This document shows positions 16,217 to 24,200 of a stretch of 36,618 bases of DNA, in pieces. Under the pieces are notes generated by a model. It saw only the letters and a program-made list of their open reading frames with translations. It was not told where the DNA came from and made no database searches. Positions within the stretch are counted from its first letter, which is position 1; the number at the start of each line of letters is the position of its first letter. Both the position numbers and the translations under genes were made by a program. This stretch comes from Opitutia bacterium (GTDB taxonomy: Bacteria; Verrucomicrobiota; Verrucomicrobiia; Opitutales; Seribacteraceae). The stretch spans positions 1 through 36,618 of the forward strand of contig PBLJ01000021.1 in the NCBI GenBank assembly GCA_002721705.1, in the 5' to 3' direction.

Positions 16217-17101
16217 GTGCTTTATAATCTGTCATTGGCTTGGGTGCTTTTTCTGACGTTGTCCGGGGTTGGCTTTGCTCAGGCTCCTCTTGTGCCAGGT
16301 GAGTCAGAGGAAGAAGAGGAAATGGAGGAACCCACCCTTATTTTCTCGGGCATGAACTGGAAGGGAGCCTCCATCGGCGGGCTTGGTTATTTCACCGAGG
16401 GCAAGAATGAAGGTGATTTCACGCCTGTCTTTTTCCCCAATGGCGGACGTTCCAGAAAATATGCGTACTATGGGGAGCTGCCGGTGATTTTTTATAAGCA
16501 AGTGGAAGTGGAGGAAGACGAGGATCCGGCCAAACCACCCGGCGCTCCCAAGCCTCCCGGTCCTCCCAAGCCGGATGACCCCAAGAAGCCCGAGAAGAAA
16601 AAAGAGAAAAAAATCGAATACCACTTCGTTGCCGCTACCTCACGGATTGATCGATCATGGAAAGAAGTGTTTTTGCTTTTCCAAGAGAACCCGGCAGACC
16701 CCAAAAGGCCATACCGGGTAAGCCATATCAACTTCAGTGTGGACTTTTTTCCTGCCGGGCATTTCTGGTTTTTTTCTCAAAGCCAAGAAACCTTGGCAAT
16801 GCAGTTCGGCGCCCTCAAGAAAGCCTCTTTGCCTCCCAGGGGACAAGCGATGCTCTTAGCCAAGCTTGACGAGTACGGTGACTTGCCCATTCGTATTTTC
16901 CACAAAAACCGCAAGGTCTATTCCACCATTTGGAATATCATTCCGCGTACGCGCACCTTGGTGTTTCTGATCCCTGCGCCGAATGGCGTCAGCGTTCGTC
17001 GCATCGTCGACGTCGTGCAGGAAGAAAAAGCCTTGGGATTGAGGCCTCCAAAAGAGGACAAGGGAAAAGGGGAAGATCCTCTCCGTGAAGACGGGAATTA
17101 A
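16217..17101 (+). CDS. Secreted protein with acidic and Pro/Lys-rich linker, unknown
   Basis: This 294-aa protein starts at GTG 16217. It has a signal peptide (residues about 1-22), an acidic SEEEEEMEEP run, a first domain (about 35-95), then a Pro/Gly/Lys/Glu-rich linker (about 102-132) and a second domain of about 150 residues. The linker runs from a PAKPPGAPK motif to a KKEKK motif. The start lies 44 bp after the second giant pilin-like gene, so it is probably part of that operon and may be a periplasmic partner of the apparatus. The B, C and D genes usual in Verru_Chthon cassettes are not seen, and this protein lacks a pilin-like N-terminus. The family was not recognised. Confidence 0.75.
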   Translation: MLYNLSLAWVLFLTLSGVGFAQAPLVPGESEEEEEMEEPTLIFSGMNWKGASIGGLGYFTEGKNEGDFTPVFFPNGGRSRKYAYYGELPVIFYKQVEVEEDEDPAKPPGAPKPPGPPKPDDPKKPEKKKEKKIEYHFVAATSRIDRSWKEVFLLFQENPADPKRPYRVSHINFSVDFFPAGHFWFFSQSQETLAMQFGALKKASLPPRGQAMLLAKLDEYGDLPIRIFHKNRKVYSTIWNIIPRTRTLVFLIPAPNGVSVRRIVDVVQEEKALGLRPPKEDKGKGEDPLREDGN

Positions 17102-17135
17102 TTTCCTTTTTCAGACCTGAATACCCCAAGACGTT

Positions 17136-18584
17136 ATGACCGACCCGATTGTTCTTCTGCTTGTCGGTATCGCCGTCGTCATCGTCGGTATTCTCTGGCT
17201 CAGGCTACACGCCTTCTTGGCCTTGGCATTGGCGGCTTTCGTGGTGGGTTTACTGACGCCAAGGGACAGCTTGTTGCATCATTGGGAAGTGGAAAAGGGG
17301 GAAGCCCACCAAGTAGCTGTCGAAAAGGCGGATCAATCCATCGGGAAACGAGTGGCCGATGGTTTTGGACGGACCTGCGCGAAGGTAGGGATCATCATCG
17401 CCATGGCGGCCATCATAGGAACTTGTTTACTGGAGAGCGGAGCGGCCGATCGCATCGTGCGATCAGCCTTGAACGTTTGCGGGGAAAAACGATCTCCTTA
17501 CGCCTTGTCCGGGAGCAGTTTCATTTTGGGTATCCCCGTGTTCTTCGATACCGTATTTTACCTCATGATTCCGCTTGCAAAGGCCTTGGCCTCGCGCACA
17601 GGAAAGAATTACCTGCTTTACGTTTTAGCCATCATTGCAGGTGGATCCATGACGCACTCGCTGGTGCCTCCTACGCCGGGGCCGTTGTTGGTTGCAGGGG
17701 AATTGGGAGTGGATATCGGGCAGATGATCATCGGCGGCCTTACGGTCGGCATTTTCGGCATGATCGGCGGTTTCATGTATGCCCACTGGGCGAATAATCG
17801 CTGGCCCATGGAGGTTCGGCCCGGAGATGACATGACGACGGAAGATATCAAGGCATTGGCGGATCGTTCCGATGATGAACTGCCTAACGTTTGGCTTTCC
17901 TTGGCTCCCATTTTGCTTCCTGTCCTCCTCATAGCGGGGCATTCCATAATGAAGCAAGTGATTGGTTCGGAACCTACTCCGGATCAGAAAGAGTGGCTTT
18001 CCCTCACGAGTGTGCTTGGCGACAAGAACCTTGCTCTCACCTTGGGGGCTGGCCTGGCCTTGTGGTTGCTCGCGAAGTCGGGCTTGAAGAAAGGCAAGGA
18101 GTTGACCGCTGCAGTGAGGAAATCCCTTGGTAGCGCTGGATCCATTATCCTCATCACGGGCATGGGCGGAGCCTTTGGCGGCATTTTGCAGCAAACAGGC
18201 ATAGGGTCTGAAGTCAGCGCTTGGATCGAGGAGTCCGGCATGGGTTTGACGGGCCTTCTGCTGGTCGCTTTTTTCGTGACCGTGATCATCCGCATTGCCC
18301 AAGGGTCGGCCACGGTGGCCATGATCACGGCGGTGGGGATTGTCGGAGGCATGGTGGACACCGGTGGATCCTATTGGATAGGTTACGTCGCCTTGGCCAT
18401 CGGTTGCGGAGCCAAGCCTTTTCCATGGATGAACGACAGTGGATTCTGGGTGGTAGGTCGTCTCGCCGGGTTCACCGAAGGAGAGACACTAAAGACCTTT
18501 TCCTGCATTATCAGCTTGCTGGGCATCGTTGGCATTATCGTCACCATCATTTTGGCCAACCTTTGGCCAAAGTTCATTTTCTAG
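17136..18584 (+). CDS. GntP-family sugar-acid permease
   Basis: This 482-aa polytopic membrane protein has about 12 hydrophobic segments. It matches the gluconate:H+ symporter (GntP) family in the N-terminal VGILWLRLHAFLALALAAFVVGLL block, the GIPVFFDTVFYLMIPLA block, the LVPPTPGPL motif and the late GCGAKPFPWMNDSGFW block. It moves a sugar acid into the cytoplasm with protons. The next gene starts 3 bp downstream and encodes glucarate dehydratase, followed by 5-dehydro-4-deoxyglucarate dehydratase, so glucarate, galactarate or a related aldarate is the likely substrate. Enterobacteria usually use an MFS permease (GudP) for this step, so a GntP-type transporter is a substitution. The start ATG at 17136 has no strong ribosome-binding site. 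Confidence 0.9.
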   Translation: MTDPIVLLLVGIAVVIVGILWLRLHAFLALALAAFVVGLLTPRDSLLHHWEVEKGEAHQVAVEKADQSIGKRVADGFGRTCAKVGIIIAMAAIIGTCLLESGAADRIVRSALNVCGEKRSPYALSGSSFILGIPVFFDTVFYLMIPLAKALASRTGKNYLLYVLAIIAGGSMTHSLVPPTPGPLLVAGELGVDIGQMIIGGLTVGIFGMIGGFMYAHWANNRWPMEVRPGDDMTTEDIKALADRSDDELPNVWLSLAPILLPVLLIAGHSIMKQVIGSEPTPDQKEWLSLTSVLGDKNLALTLGAGLALWLLAKSGLKKGKELTAAVRKSLGSAGSIILITGMGGAFGGILQQTGIGSEVSAWIEESGMGLTGLLLVAFFVTVIIRIAQGSATVAMITAVGIVGGMVDTGGSYWIGYVALAIGCGAKPFPWMNDSGFWVVGRLAGFTEGETLKTFSCIISLLGIVGIIVTIILANLWPKFIF

Positions 18585-18587
18585 GTC

Positions 18588-19892
18588 ATGCGCATAAAGG
18601 ATTTTCGTATCCATTCGATTGCGATGGCGGATCCTCCCTTGCGAAGTTCCTATGGTCTGCACCAACCTTATGCCTTGCGCAACGTCGTCGAGCTCGAGAG
18701 TGAGGACGGTGTCGTAGGCATTGCCGAAACCTATGGCGGCGAGGAGCCCGCTACAGCCTTGGAAGCTCTGCGGGAACATGTCCTCGGAACTGATCCGTGG
18801 CGCTTGTTGGGTGATCTTATGCCCATGGTCGAGAGCGGAGCCTCCGGCATGGATCGCTCCCAGACCCATCACGTTCCCGGAGAAAACCCGCTCGACGCCG
18901 ATGCTCGTACCTACTCCGCCATGGAAACCGCTTGCCTCGACCTTATCGGTAAATCCCTCGAGGTTCCCGTTTGCGACTTGATTGGCGGGCGTGTCCGGGA
19001 CGCAGTGAATTTTTCCGCCTACCCGTTCTACAAGCATGCAGGTGGGGGAGGAGAGGGAGATGACCTACGTTCCGATGAGTACGGTGAAGCGCTTTCTCCC
19101 GAGCAACTGGTCGCCCAGGTGCGGCAAATGTTCGACCAATACGGGTTTTGCGACGTCAAGTTCAAGGGCGGCGTACTTGATCCCGAGATCGAGATCGAAA
19201 CCATCAAGCAACTGCGCCAGGAACTTGGACCCGACGTTCCTTTGCGCATCGACCCCAATTGCGCATGGTCCGTGGATACCTCCGTGAAGGTAGGCCTCGC
19301 TTTGGCCGAGGAACTTTCCAATGGCGGTTACCTCGAGGATCCCACGGCAAGCTTGGAAGGCATGGCCGAGGTGCGCAAGCGACTCCTTGCCGAAGGTGTG
19401 GATACCCCGCTCGCCAGCAACGTTTCGGTGACTTCCTTTGGCGATTTGCCTGAAGCCGTGCGATTGGATGCCGTCCAAGTCGTCCTTTGCGACCATCATT
19501 ATTGGGGCGGGATGCGGCAAGTCCAGCGTCTCGCCAAGACCTGTCAAACCTTTGGCCTTGGCCTATCCATGCACTCCAATAGTCATCTCGGAATATCACT
19601 GCTGGCCATGAGTCACGTCGCCGCTGCCACTCCGCACCTGACCTATGCCTGTGACACTCATTATCCTTGGCAGACGGAACGGGACGAGATTGCCATGGGA
19701 GGTTGCGTACCGATAGAAGATGGACAAGTTGTCATTCCCGACGCGGGAGGGCTCGGGGTGGAACTCGATCACGACCAACTCGAGCGAGGCAAGGAACTCT
19801 ACGAAAAGATACCCTATCGTAAACGAGACGATGCAGCTGAAATGCAAAAATACGTCGATCCGAACTGGAAACGTTTGTTGCCTAGATGGTAA
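18588..19892 (+). CDS. gudD: Glucarate dehydratase (enolase superfamily)
   Basis: This 434-aa enzyme dehydrates D-glucarate (and often L-idarate) to 5-dehydro-4-deoxyglucarate in the cytoplasm. The enolase-superfamily glucarate dehydratase residues are all visible: the Lys191-Phe-Lys193 pair, metal ligands Asp222, Glu250 and Asn278, the catalytic His329 in an MHSNSHLGIS block, and Asp356 in ACDTHYPW. Length is close to the usual 440-450 aa. It lies 3 bp after the permease gene and 9 bp before the next pathway enzyme, so the three form one operon. The permease type leaves open galactarate or another aldarate as the true substrate, since the family includes related dehydratases. Confidence 0.9.
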   Translation: MRIKDFRIHSIAMADPPLRSSYGLHQPYALRNVVELESEDGVVGIAETYGGEEPATALEALREHVLGTDPWRLLGDLMPMVESGASGMDRSQTHHVPGENPLDADARTYSAMETACLDLIGKSLEVPVCDLIGGRVRDAVNFSAYPFYKHAGGGGEGDDLRSDEYGEALSPEQLVAQVRQMFDQYGFCDVKFKGGVLDPEIEIETIKQLRQELGPDVPLRIDPNCAWSVDTSVKVGLALAEELSNGGYLEDPTASLEGMAEVRKRLLAEGVDTPLASNVSVTSFGDLPEAVRLDAVQVVLCDHHYWGGMRQVQRLAKTCQTFGLGLSMHSNSHLGISLLAMSHVAAATPHLTYACDTHYPWQTERDEIAMGGCVPIEDGQVVIPDAGGLGVELDHDQLERGKELYEKIPYRKRDDAAEMQKYVDPNWKRLLPRW

Positions 19893-19901
19893 TTTCTTCA
19901 A

Positions 19902-20816
19902 ATGACCGACCAACCATTCTCTGAATTAGTGCCCGAAGGAGTCATTGGCTTTCCCGTGACGCCTTTTCATGGCGATTTCTCTCTTCATCTCGATGGTTTC
20001 CGCTCGAACCTGGAGTTTATGCTCGAGCAGCCGTTTTCCACCTTCGTCGCTGCAGGAGGTACCGGAGAAATGTATTCGTTGGCTCGTGACGAATATATTG
20101 CCGTGGTGAATGCCGCCATCGAGGTCGCGGCCAATCGCCTTCCCGTCATCGCAGGCGTTGGCTACGGTTCACGCATCGCGGTCAACATGGCCACCGAGGC
20201 TGCCAAGGCAGGAGCTTCGGCTTTGCTGATATTACCACCCTACTATCCGAACGCTTCCTTTGAGGGACTGCTTGCCTATTGCAAGACAATCGGCAACGCC
20301 ACCAATCTTCCGTTGCTCATTTACACGAGAGATTGGGTCAAGCTAACCCCTTGGGAGGCGGAGCAACTCGCTGAAGAGGTGCCCACCCTCGCCGCGTGGA
20401 AGGACGGACAGGGGGATTTACGAAATTATCAACGGATACGGGCGCGACTCGGAGACCGCTTCACTTGGATTGGCGGGGTAGGGGATGACCTTGTCGGAGG
20501 GTATTACGGCATCGGTATCCGGCGTTTTACGTCCAGTATATCGGCCGTTGCTCCGAAATTATCCATTCTCCTCCACGAAGCGGGCGTTGCCCGGGACGAT
20601 GGCGCTCTCACCGAACTAACCGACCAGCACGTCTTGCCCTTGTACGACCTTCGAACGCGTCGCAAGGGGTACGAAGTTTCGGCCATGAAGGCGCTGCTGG
20701 ACCTAAGAGGAATGGTGGGTGGTCCCGTCCGCCCTCCGCTGGTGAACCTGCGACCCGGGGAAAAGGAAGAGCTGCAAACCGTCTTGGATAGTTGGGCGCA
20801 GGCTCGATTTTTGTAA
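19902..20816 (+). CDS. kdgD: 5-dehydro-4-deoxyglucarate dehydratase (DHDPS family)
   Basis: This 304-aa DapA/DHDPS-superfamily protein is best assigned as the decarboxylating dehydratase that turns 5-dehydro-4-deoxyglucarate into 2,5-dioxopentanoate (alpha-ketoglutarate semialdehyde) plus CO2 and water. Features include the VIGFPVTPF start, AAGGTGEMYSL, PVIAGVGYGS, Tyr141 in LLIYTRD, and the Schiff-base Lys167 in AAWKDGQGD. The WKDG context and the GudD neighbour favour KdgD over DapA or an aldolase. It is the third gene of the aldarate operon. The next step, alpha-ketoglutarate semialdehyde dehydrogenase, is not in the window and may be encoded elsewhere. Confidence 0.88.
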   Translation: MTDQPFSELVPEGVIGFPVTPFHGDFSLHLDGFRSNLEFMLEQPFSTFVAAGGTGEMYSLARDEYIAVVNAAIEVAANRLPVIAGVGYGSRIAVNMATEAAKAGASALLILPPYYPNASFEGLLAYCKTIGNATNLPLLIYTRDWVKLTPWEAEQLAEEVPTLAAWKDGQGDLRNYQRIRARLGDRFTWIGGVGDDLVGGYYGIGIRRFTSSISAVAPKLSILLHEAGVARDDGALTELTDQHVLPLYDLRTRRKGYEVSAMKALLDLRGMVGGPVRPPLVNLRPGEKEELQTVLDSWAQARFL

Positions 20817-20826
20817 GGTTAACCCA

Positions 20827-20843
20827 ATCCCGCTTTCAGGGAT
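20827..20843. terminator. Weak hairpin between convergent genes
   Basis: ATCCC-GCTTTCA-GGGAT forms a 5-bp stem in the 28-bp gap between the convergent KdgD-like gene and the SHD1-type gene. It could serve as a weak two-way terminator. There is no U-run on either strand. Confidence 0.2.
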
Positions 20844-20844
20844 C

Positions 20845-21642
20845 CTACCTTGAAATCCGTACGCTTATCCCACCGCCTCGGGAAAACGAGCTGCTGGAAC
20901 CGGAGAATCCACCTCCTCCAATGGAGACTCCATTCATCATGAACCCACTACGGTAAGGATTGACGAACACCGGAGCTGGTTGGCGAGGCATCATGATGAC
21001 GGGGGCTCCAAAAGCCGGAGGATTTACGATCACCACGTTGCTCGGCCGTTGGTAGAGTATGGGACCGCTCACGCTTTGAATGGTCGCCACGTTGCCTCCA
21101 ACCACAATGGGGGCTCCTGCGGTGGTGACGGTGCTGCGCATGGACTGCAGGGCGATGCGAGCCTGCCAGTTTTTTTTACGCAGATCGAAAGTCACGCCAG
21201 TCACGTTGGCCTGCTGGTTGTTAAGAGCCAGTTGGTTGTAGCCATTGACGAAAGCTAAAAAGGGAGTACCACCATTTCCTATTATTATAGGTGGATGAGT
21301 GGGGCCGTAGAGAATGGTCTGACCGTAACCTACGTTGCCCGCTTCCAGCAGTTTCATGAAAAGTTGCAATTGGCCTGGGTACTCGCGGCCGTAATAGGCG
21401 TAGTTTTCACGTTTACCATCGAACCATCGTACGACGTACGCTTGGTCAGCTCTGCTGTACATGGTGAGGGCATTGACGAAGACCTTGCCGTCGTGCCTGC
21501 GGATCTTGACCGTTTGCTCCTCCGGGTCGTATTCCAGCAAAGTGGCGCTTATGGCTCGTTTTCCGTCTGCGCTCAAGAAAGTCCTGCCAAAACCACTGGA
21601 AACGGTCAGCGCGAGGATGAAAACGAGGCAGATAAAACGCAT
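20845..21642 (-). CDS. Exported SHD1-type protein with Gly/Ser-rich tail
   Basis: This 265-aa protein has a signal peptide (MRFICLVFILALTVSSGFG) and then a short region (about 20-75) resembling the SLA1 homology domain 1 (SHD1), with a fold-like pattern of TFLSADGKRAISATLLEY, a central IRRHDGKVF and a closing YSRADQAYVVRWF. A central region of about 110 residues is unassigned. The tail is Pro/Val-rich then Gly/Ser-rich (GGGFSGSSSSFSRGGG). SHD1-like domains are common in PVC exported proteins but their role is poorly known. I chose the ATG at 21642; the longer frame needs a TTG. It is convergent with the aldarate operon. Its location is probably periplasmic or at the surface. Confidence 0.7.
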   Translation of the reverse strand: MRFICLVFILALTVSSGFGRTFLSADGKRAISATLLEYDPEEQTVKIRRHDGKVFVNALTMYSRADQAYVVRWFDGKRENYAYYGREYPGQLQLFMKLLEAGNVGYGQTILYGPTHPPIIIGNGGTPFLAFVNGYNQLALNNQQANVTGVTFDLRKKNWQARIALQSMRSTVTTAGAPIVVGGNVATIQSVSGPILYQRPSNVVIVNPPAFGAPVIMMPRQPAPVFVNPYRSGFMMNGVSIGGGGFSGSSSSFSRGGGISVRISR

Positions 21643-21722
21643 ATTGATACGCAAATGTACTATTGGCTTTTCACGCTGTCAATCGGTAAGCCCGTTTTTT
21701 TGAATCTTTCGGTTTTCCTCTT

Positions 21723-23189
21723 TTAGGCAGGTAAGCCGGCCGCGATGAAGCCGTTTGGGTCTGACAAGTCCACAATGGGAAGCTCGGAAAGGTTTAGGTC
21801 GGACATGGGGCCGAAGGGGGCGGCGTTGAGGGTTTGGAGGTTCAATGAGCCGTTTTCGATACGAAGGCTGGGGTAGCCGTCCGGCTGGGGTTGGTATAGG
21901 TCGCCATGATGTGCGAGGACGTCTTCCTGAACGGATTGAGGCCATGCGGATAGGCCGCGAAAGTAATGGTGACCGTTGCGTTCGACGTGTTCGATGCCGA
22001 GGGTTGCCATGATGGCAAGGTCTTGGAGCAGGGCGATGGGACCGACGTTGGCGAGGTCTTCGCCGGTAAGGTGCACGGGGCGATCGCGGACGGAGCCTGC
22101 CTTGGCCAAGGTGGCGGCGTTGGCGATCCCCTTCACGATTCCCTTGCAGTTCTTGTGGCTGGCCCCGTCGTAGCCTAGGGCCAAGGCCTTGGGCAAGGAA
22201 TCGAGGCTTCCATCGGCCTCGTCTATGATGAAAGGCGGGCGATCCGACCAATCAGCCAAGTCGTCGGCTACCTTGGCATGGAAGGTTTCATCTCGATGGG
22301 CGGGTTGTTCGACGAGGAGTAGTCCAGTATCGAGAAAGGCGCGGAGATCGGCATCTTCCCGCCAAGCTTCCCAATGTTCGCGAAAATCGGCGATACTCGC
22401 GTATTGTTCGTTGCCGTCCAAGGTGAAGAGGGCTTGCGGGTCGAGGAGTTCGGTGATTTTTCGGAGTCGAGGCAGGTCGGTCGCGAGGTCGCCGCATACC
22501 TTTATCTTGAAGTGGGTAAGTCCATAGGTTTTGACGCAGGACTCCAAATCGAGAGGCAAGTTGTCGTCTGCTCGTGTTTCGTCGGTGACGTCGTCGGGCG
22601 TAAGCGGATCGCCGAGTCCGATCGTGTGTCGGGCCACTACGGAGGAACAGGGTCGCTCGGGCAGGAAGTCGGCGGGTGCGACGCCGGCCAGTTCGGGACG
22701 TGCCTCGCCTAGGCGGAGACCGAGTAGGTTTTCGTGTATGATTGATTGGATGGGACGCTCGAGATAGCGGCAGAATGCATCGAGCAAGGCCCGTTCCACG
22801 AGGCTGACGCCGAGGTTGGCCAATAGAGGAGGATGCCCTTCGGTAGATGCCCAGGCCGCTTGCTCGTGGTAGAGGTTTCGCCAGAGTTCGAAGAAAGTGG
22901 CGGGTGGCGAAGCGAGGGAGATCTTCACCGCCTTTTCGATGACGTCGAGCATGGCAGGGAGGTCTTGCTCAAAGGTGGTGTCCGGGGTCTTGGTGAACCA
23001 TTTTGGAGGTAGGCCTTCGGAGGCGATGCCTTCCGCGGATTGACCTTCCACTTCCACTTTTACCTGCAAGACGAGATGCGGTAGTGCGGTGAGGCTGGCG
23101 ATGCCGTATTTGAAAGGAAAGCGAGTCCGCATCGGGAGGACACGGAAAGCGGCCTCCTTGAGATCGAGTGTGGGGTAGCTCTCCGTCAC
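21723..23189 (-). CDS. Enolase-superfamily enzyme (MLE-like Lys/Lys pair)
   Basis: This 488-aa protein starts at GTG 23189, whose TG is shared with the TGA stop of the upstream MetE-like gene (4-bp overlap GTGA), implying translational coupling. It shows enolase-superfamily landmarks: Lys228-Ile-Lys230 (KxK), metal ligands Asp258, Glu294 (VEQP) and Asp323 (IDEADG), and a second lysine candidate at Lys346 in the SHKNCKG block. A KxK with an opposing Lys resembles the muconate-lactonizing/epimerase branch rather than the mandelate racemase branch, which uses His. It is about 100 aa longer than usual, with an insertion near residues 165-220. The substrate is unknown; the likely reaction is proton abstraction next to a carboxylate. 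Last gene of the five-gene operon. Confidence 0.78.
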   Translation of the reverse strand: MTESYPTLDLKEAAFRVLPMRTRFPFKYGIASLTALPHLVLQVKVEVEGQSAEGIASEGLPPKWFTKTPDTTFEQDLPAMLDVIEKAVKISLASPPATFFELWRNLYHEQAAWASTEGHPPLLANLGVSLVERALLDAFCRYLERPIQSIIHENLLGLRLGEARPELAGVAPADFLPERPCSSVVARHTIGLGDPLTPDDVTDETRADDNLPLDLESCVKTYGLTHFKIKVCGDLATDLPRLRKITELLDPQALFTLDGNEQYASIADFREHWEAWREDADLRAFLDTGLLLVEQPAHRDETFHAKVADDLADWSDRPPFIIDEADGSLDSLPKALALGYDGASHKNCKGIVKGIANAATLAKAGSVRDRPVHLTGEDLANVGPIALLQDLAIMATLGIEHVERNGHHYFRGLSAWPQSVQEDVLAHHGDLYQPQPDGYPSLRIENGSLNLQTLNAAPFGPMSDLNLSELPIVDLSDPNGFIAAGLPA

Positions 23190-24190
23190 TGTCCGAGGTA
23201 AAGGTCTCGCCCTGCCGCCAAGGCGGCTATCTTGCGATCGGCCACGGAACGCTTCAGCATCCAGAACCCGCAGTCGGGGTGAATCCAACGGATGCGCCCT
23301 TCACCTAGTTTTGCTTCCGCTTGCTCCACGGAGCGAGCGACTTCGTCGGCTGTTTCCACTTGGTTCACTTTTACGTCGATCACCCCAATTCCAAGGGCAA
23401 TGCGTTCGTCCACTTGGGCGAGAGCTTCCAAATCGTCGTTTGGTCGGTGGGCCAGTTCGAGCACGACGTGGTCGGTTCGCAAGGCATTGAGAAAGGCCAG
23501 AAGAGCTTCCCAAGTACCGCTCTGGATGGTTTGGCCACCGTAGTTGCCGAAGCAGAGGTGGACTGCTTTCTCACCGTCGAAGGCGTCCAACACCCGATTG
23601 ATTGCCTCCGCTGCGAGGGGGCCGTCCTCATGGTTGCCCGGCACGTTGGCTTCATCCACTTGGAGGCAGTCGCAGGAAATTGATGACGCCTGTTTGGCAA
23701 GAACGTCCGCGATCGCCAGAGTCAGTTTCTCGAAGTCCCCGTATTGGAGATCAAGCAAGGTGCGGGCCAGCATATAGGGAGACGTGAGGGTGAACTTGAA
23801 GGGGCCGTTTGCCACGCTGGCCGCTCTTTCGCAATCAGCTGGCAAGTTGAGGATGCCTTCCCCTAATTCACTTCGGACGATGCCGGCCGGCTTGGCTCGA
23901 AACCCCATTTCGGATTTCGCTCGGAAGGCCTCCAAATCCGCTCGGCCAACTCGTGAGTCGACACCTTCGAACTTGCCCGTGAAGTATTCGATCATGCCGT
24001 TGGTGTCGGGATGATCGACGTCGAAACGGTACAATTCGCCGTCGGTCGGAAGGTCGACCCCGGCGTCGCGCTGGGTGGCGAATATGACGCGGGTGGCGTC
24101 GACGAGCGCTTGTTCGTTGGGATAGGCGGCGAGCCAATCCGGAACAGGATAGGACCCGACGGTGGAGACTTGGATGCGTGGTGTGCTCAT
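23186..24190 (-). CDS. MetE-like zinc methyltransferase domain protein
   Basis: This 334-aa protein resembles the catalytic C-terminal half of cobalamin-independent methionine synthase (MetE; the UROD/MetE-like superfamily). The N-terminal STVGSYPVP resembles the MetE start of domain 2. Zinc ligands appear as His211-x-Cys213 in a HLCFGN block, Glu245 and Cys307 in HPDCGF. A QVDE motif (Asp179-Glu180) matches the amino-acid-binding site of MetE. There is no N-terminal MetE domain. Such standalone proteins include methyl transferases and enzymes acting on other substrates. It starts 10 bp after the symporter gene and overlaps the enolase-like gene by 4 bp, so it acts in the same pathway. Confidence 0.75.
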   Translation of the reverse strand: MSTPRIQVSTVGSYPVPDWLAAYPNEQALVDATRVIFATQRDAGVDLPTDGELYRFDVDHPDTNGMIEYFTGKFEGVDSRVGRADLEAFRAKSEMGFRAKPAGIVRSELGEGILNLPADCERAASVANGPFKFTLTSPYMLARTLLDLQYGDFEKLTLAIADVLAKQASSISCDCLQVDEANVPGNHEDGPLAAEAINRVLDAFDGEKAVHLCFGNYGGQTIQSGTWEALLAFLNALRTDHVVLELAHRPNDDLEALAQVDERIALGIGVIDVKVNQVETADEVARSVEQAEAKLGEGRIRWIHPDCGFWMLKRSVADRKIAALAAGRDLYLGQ

Positions 24191-24200
24191 AATGAAAAAA

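Noticed and set aside
23190-23288. Upstream start at 23288 for the enolase-like gene
   Set aside because: It would add 33 residues that overlap the MetE-like gene by 100 bp. The GTG at 23189 gives a typical coupled overlap and a normal enolase-type N-terminus.
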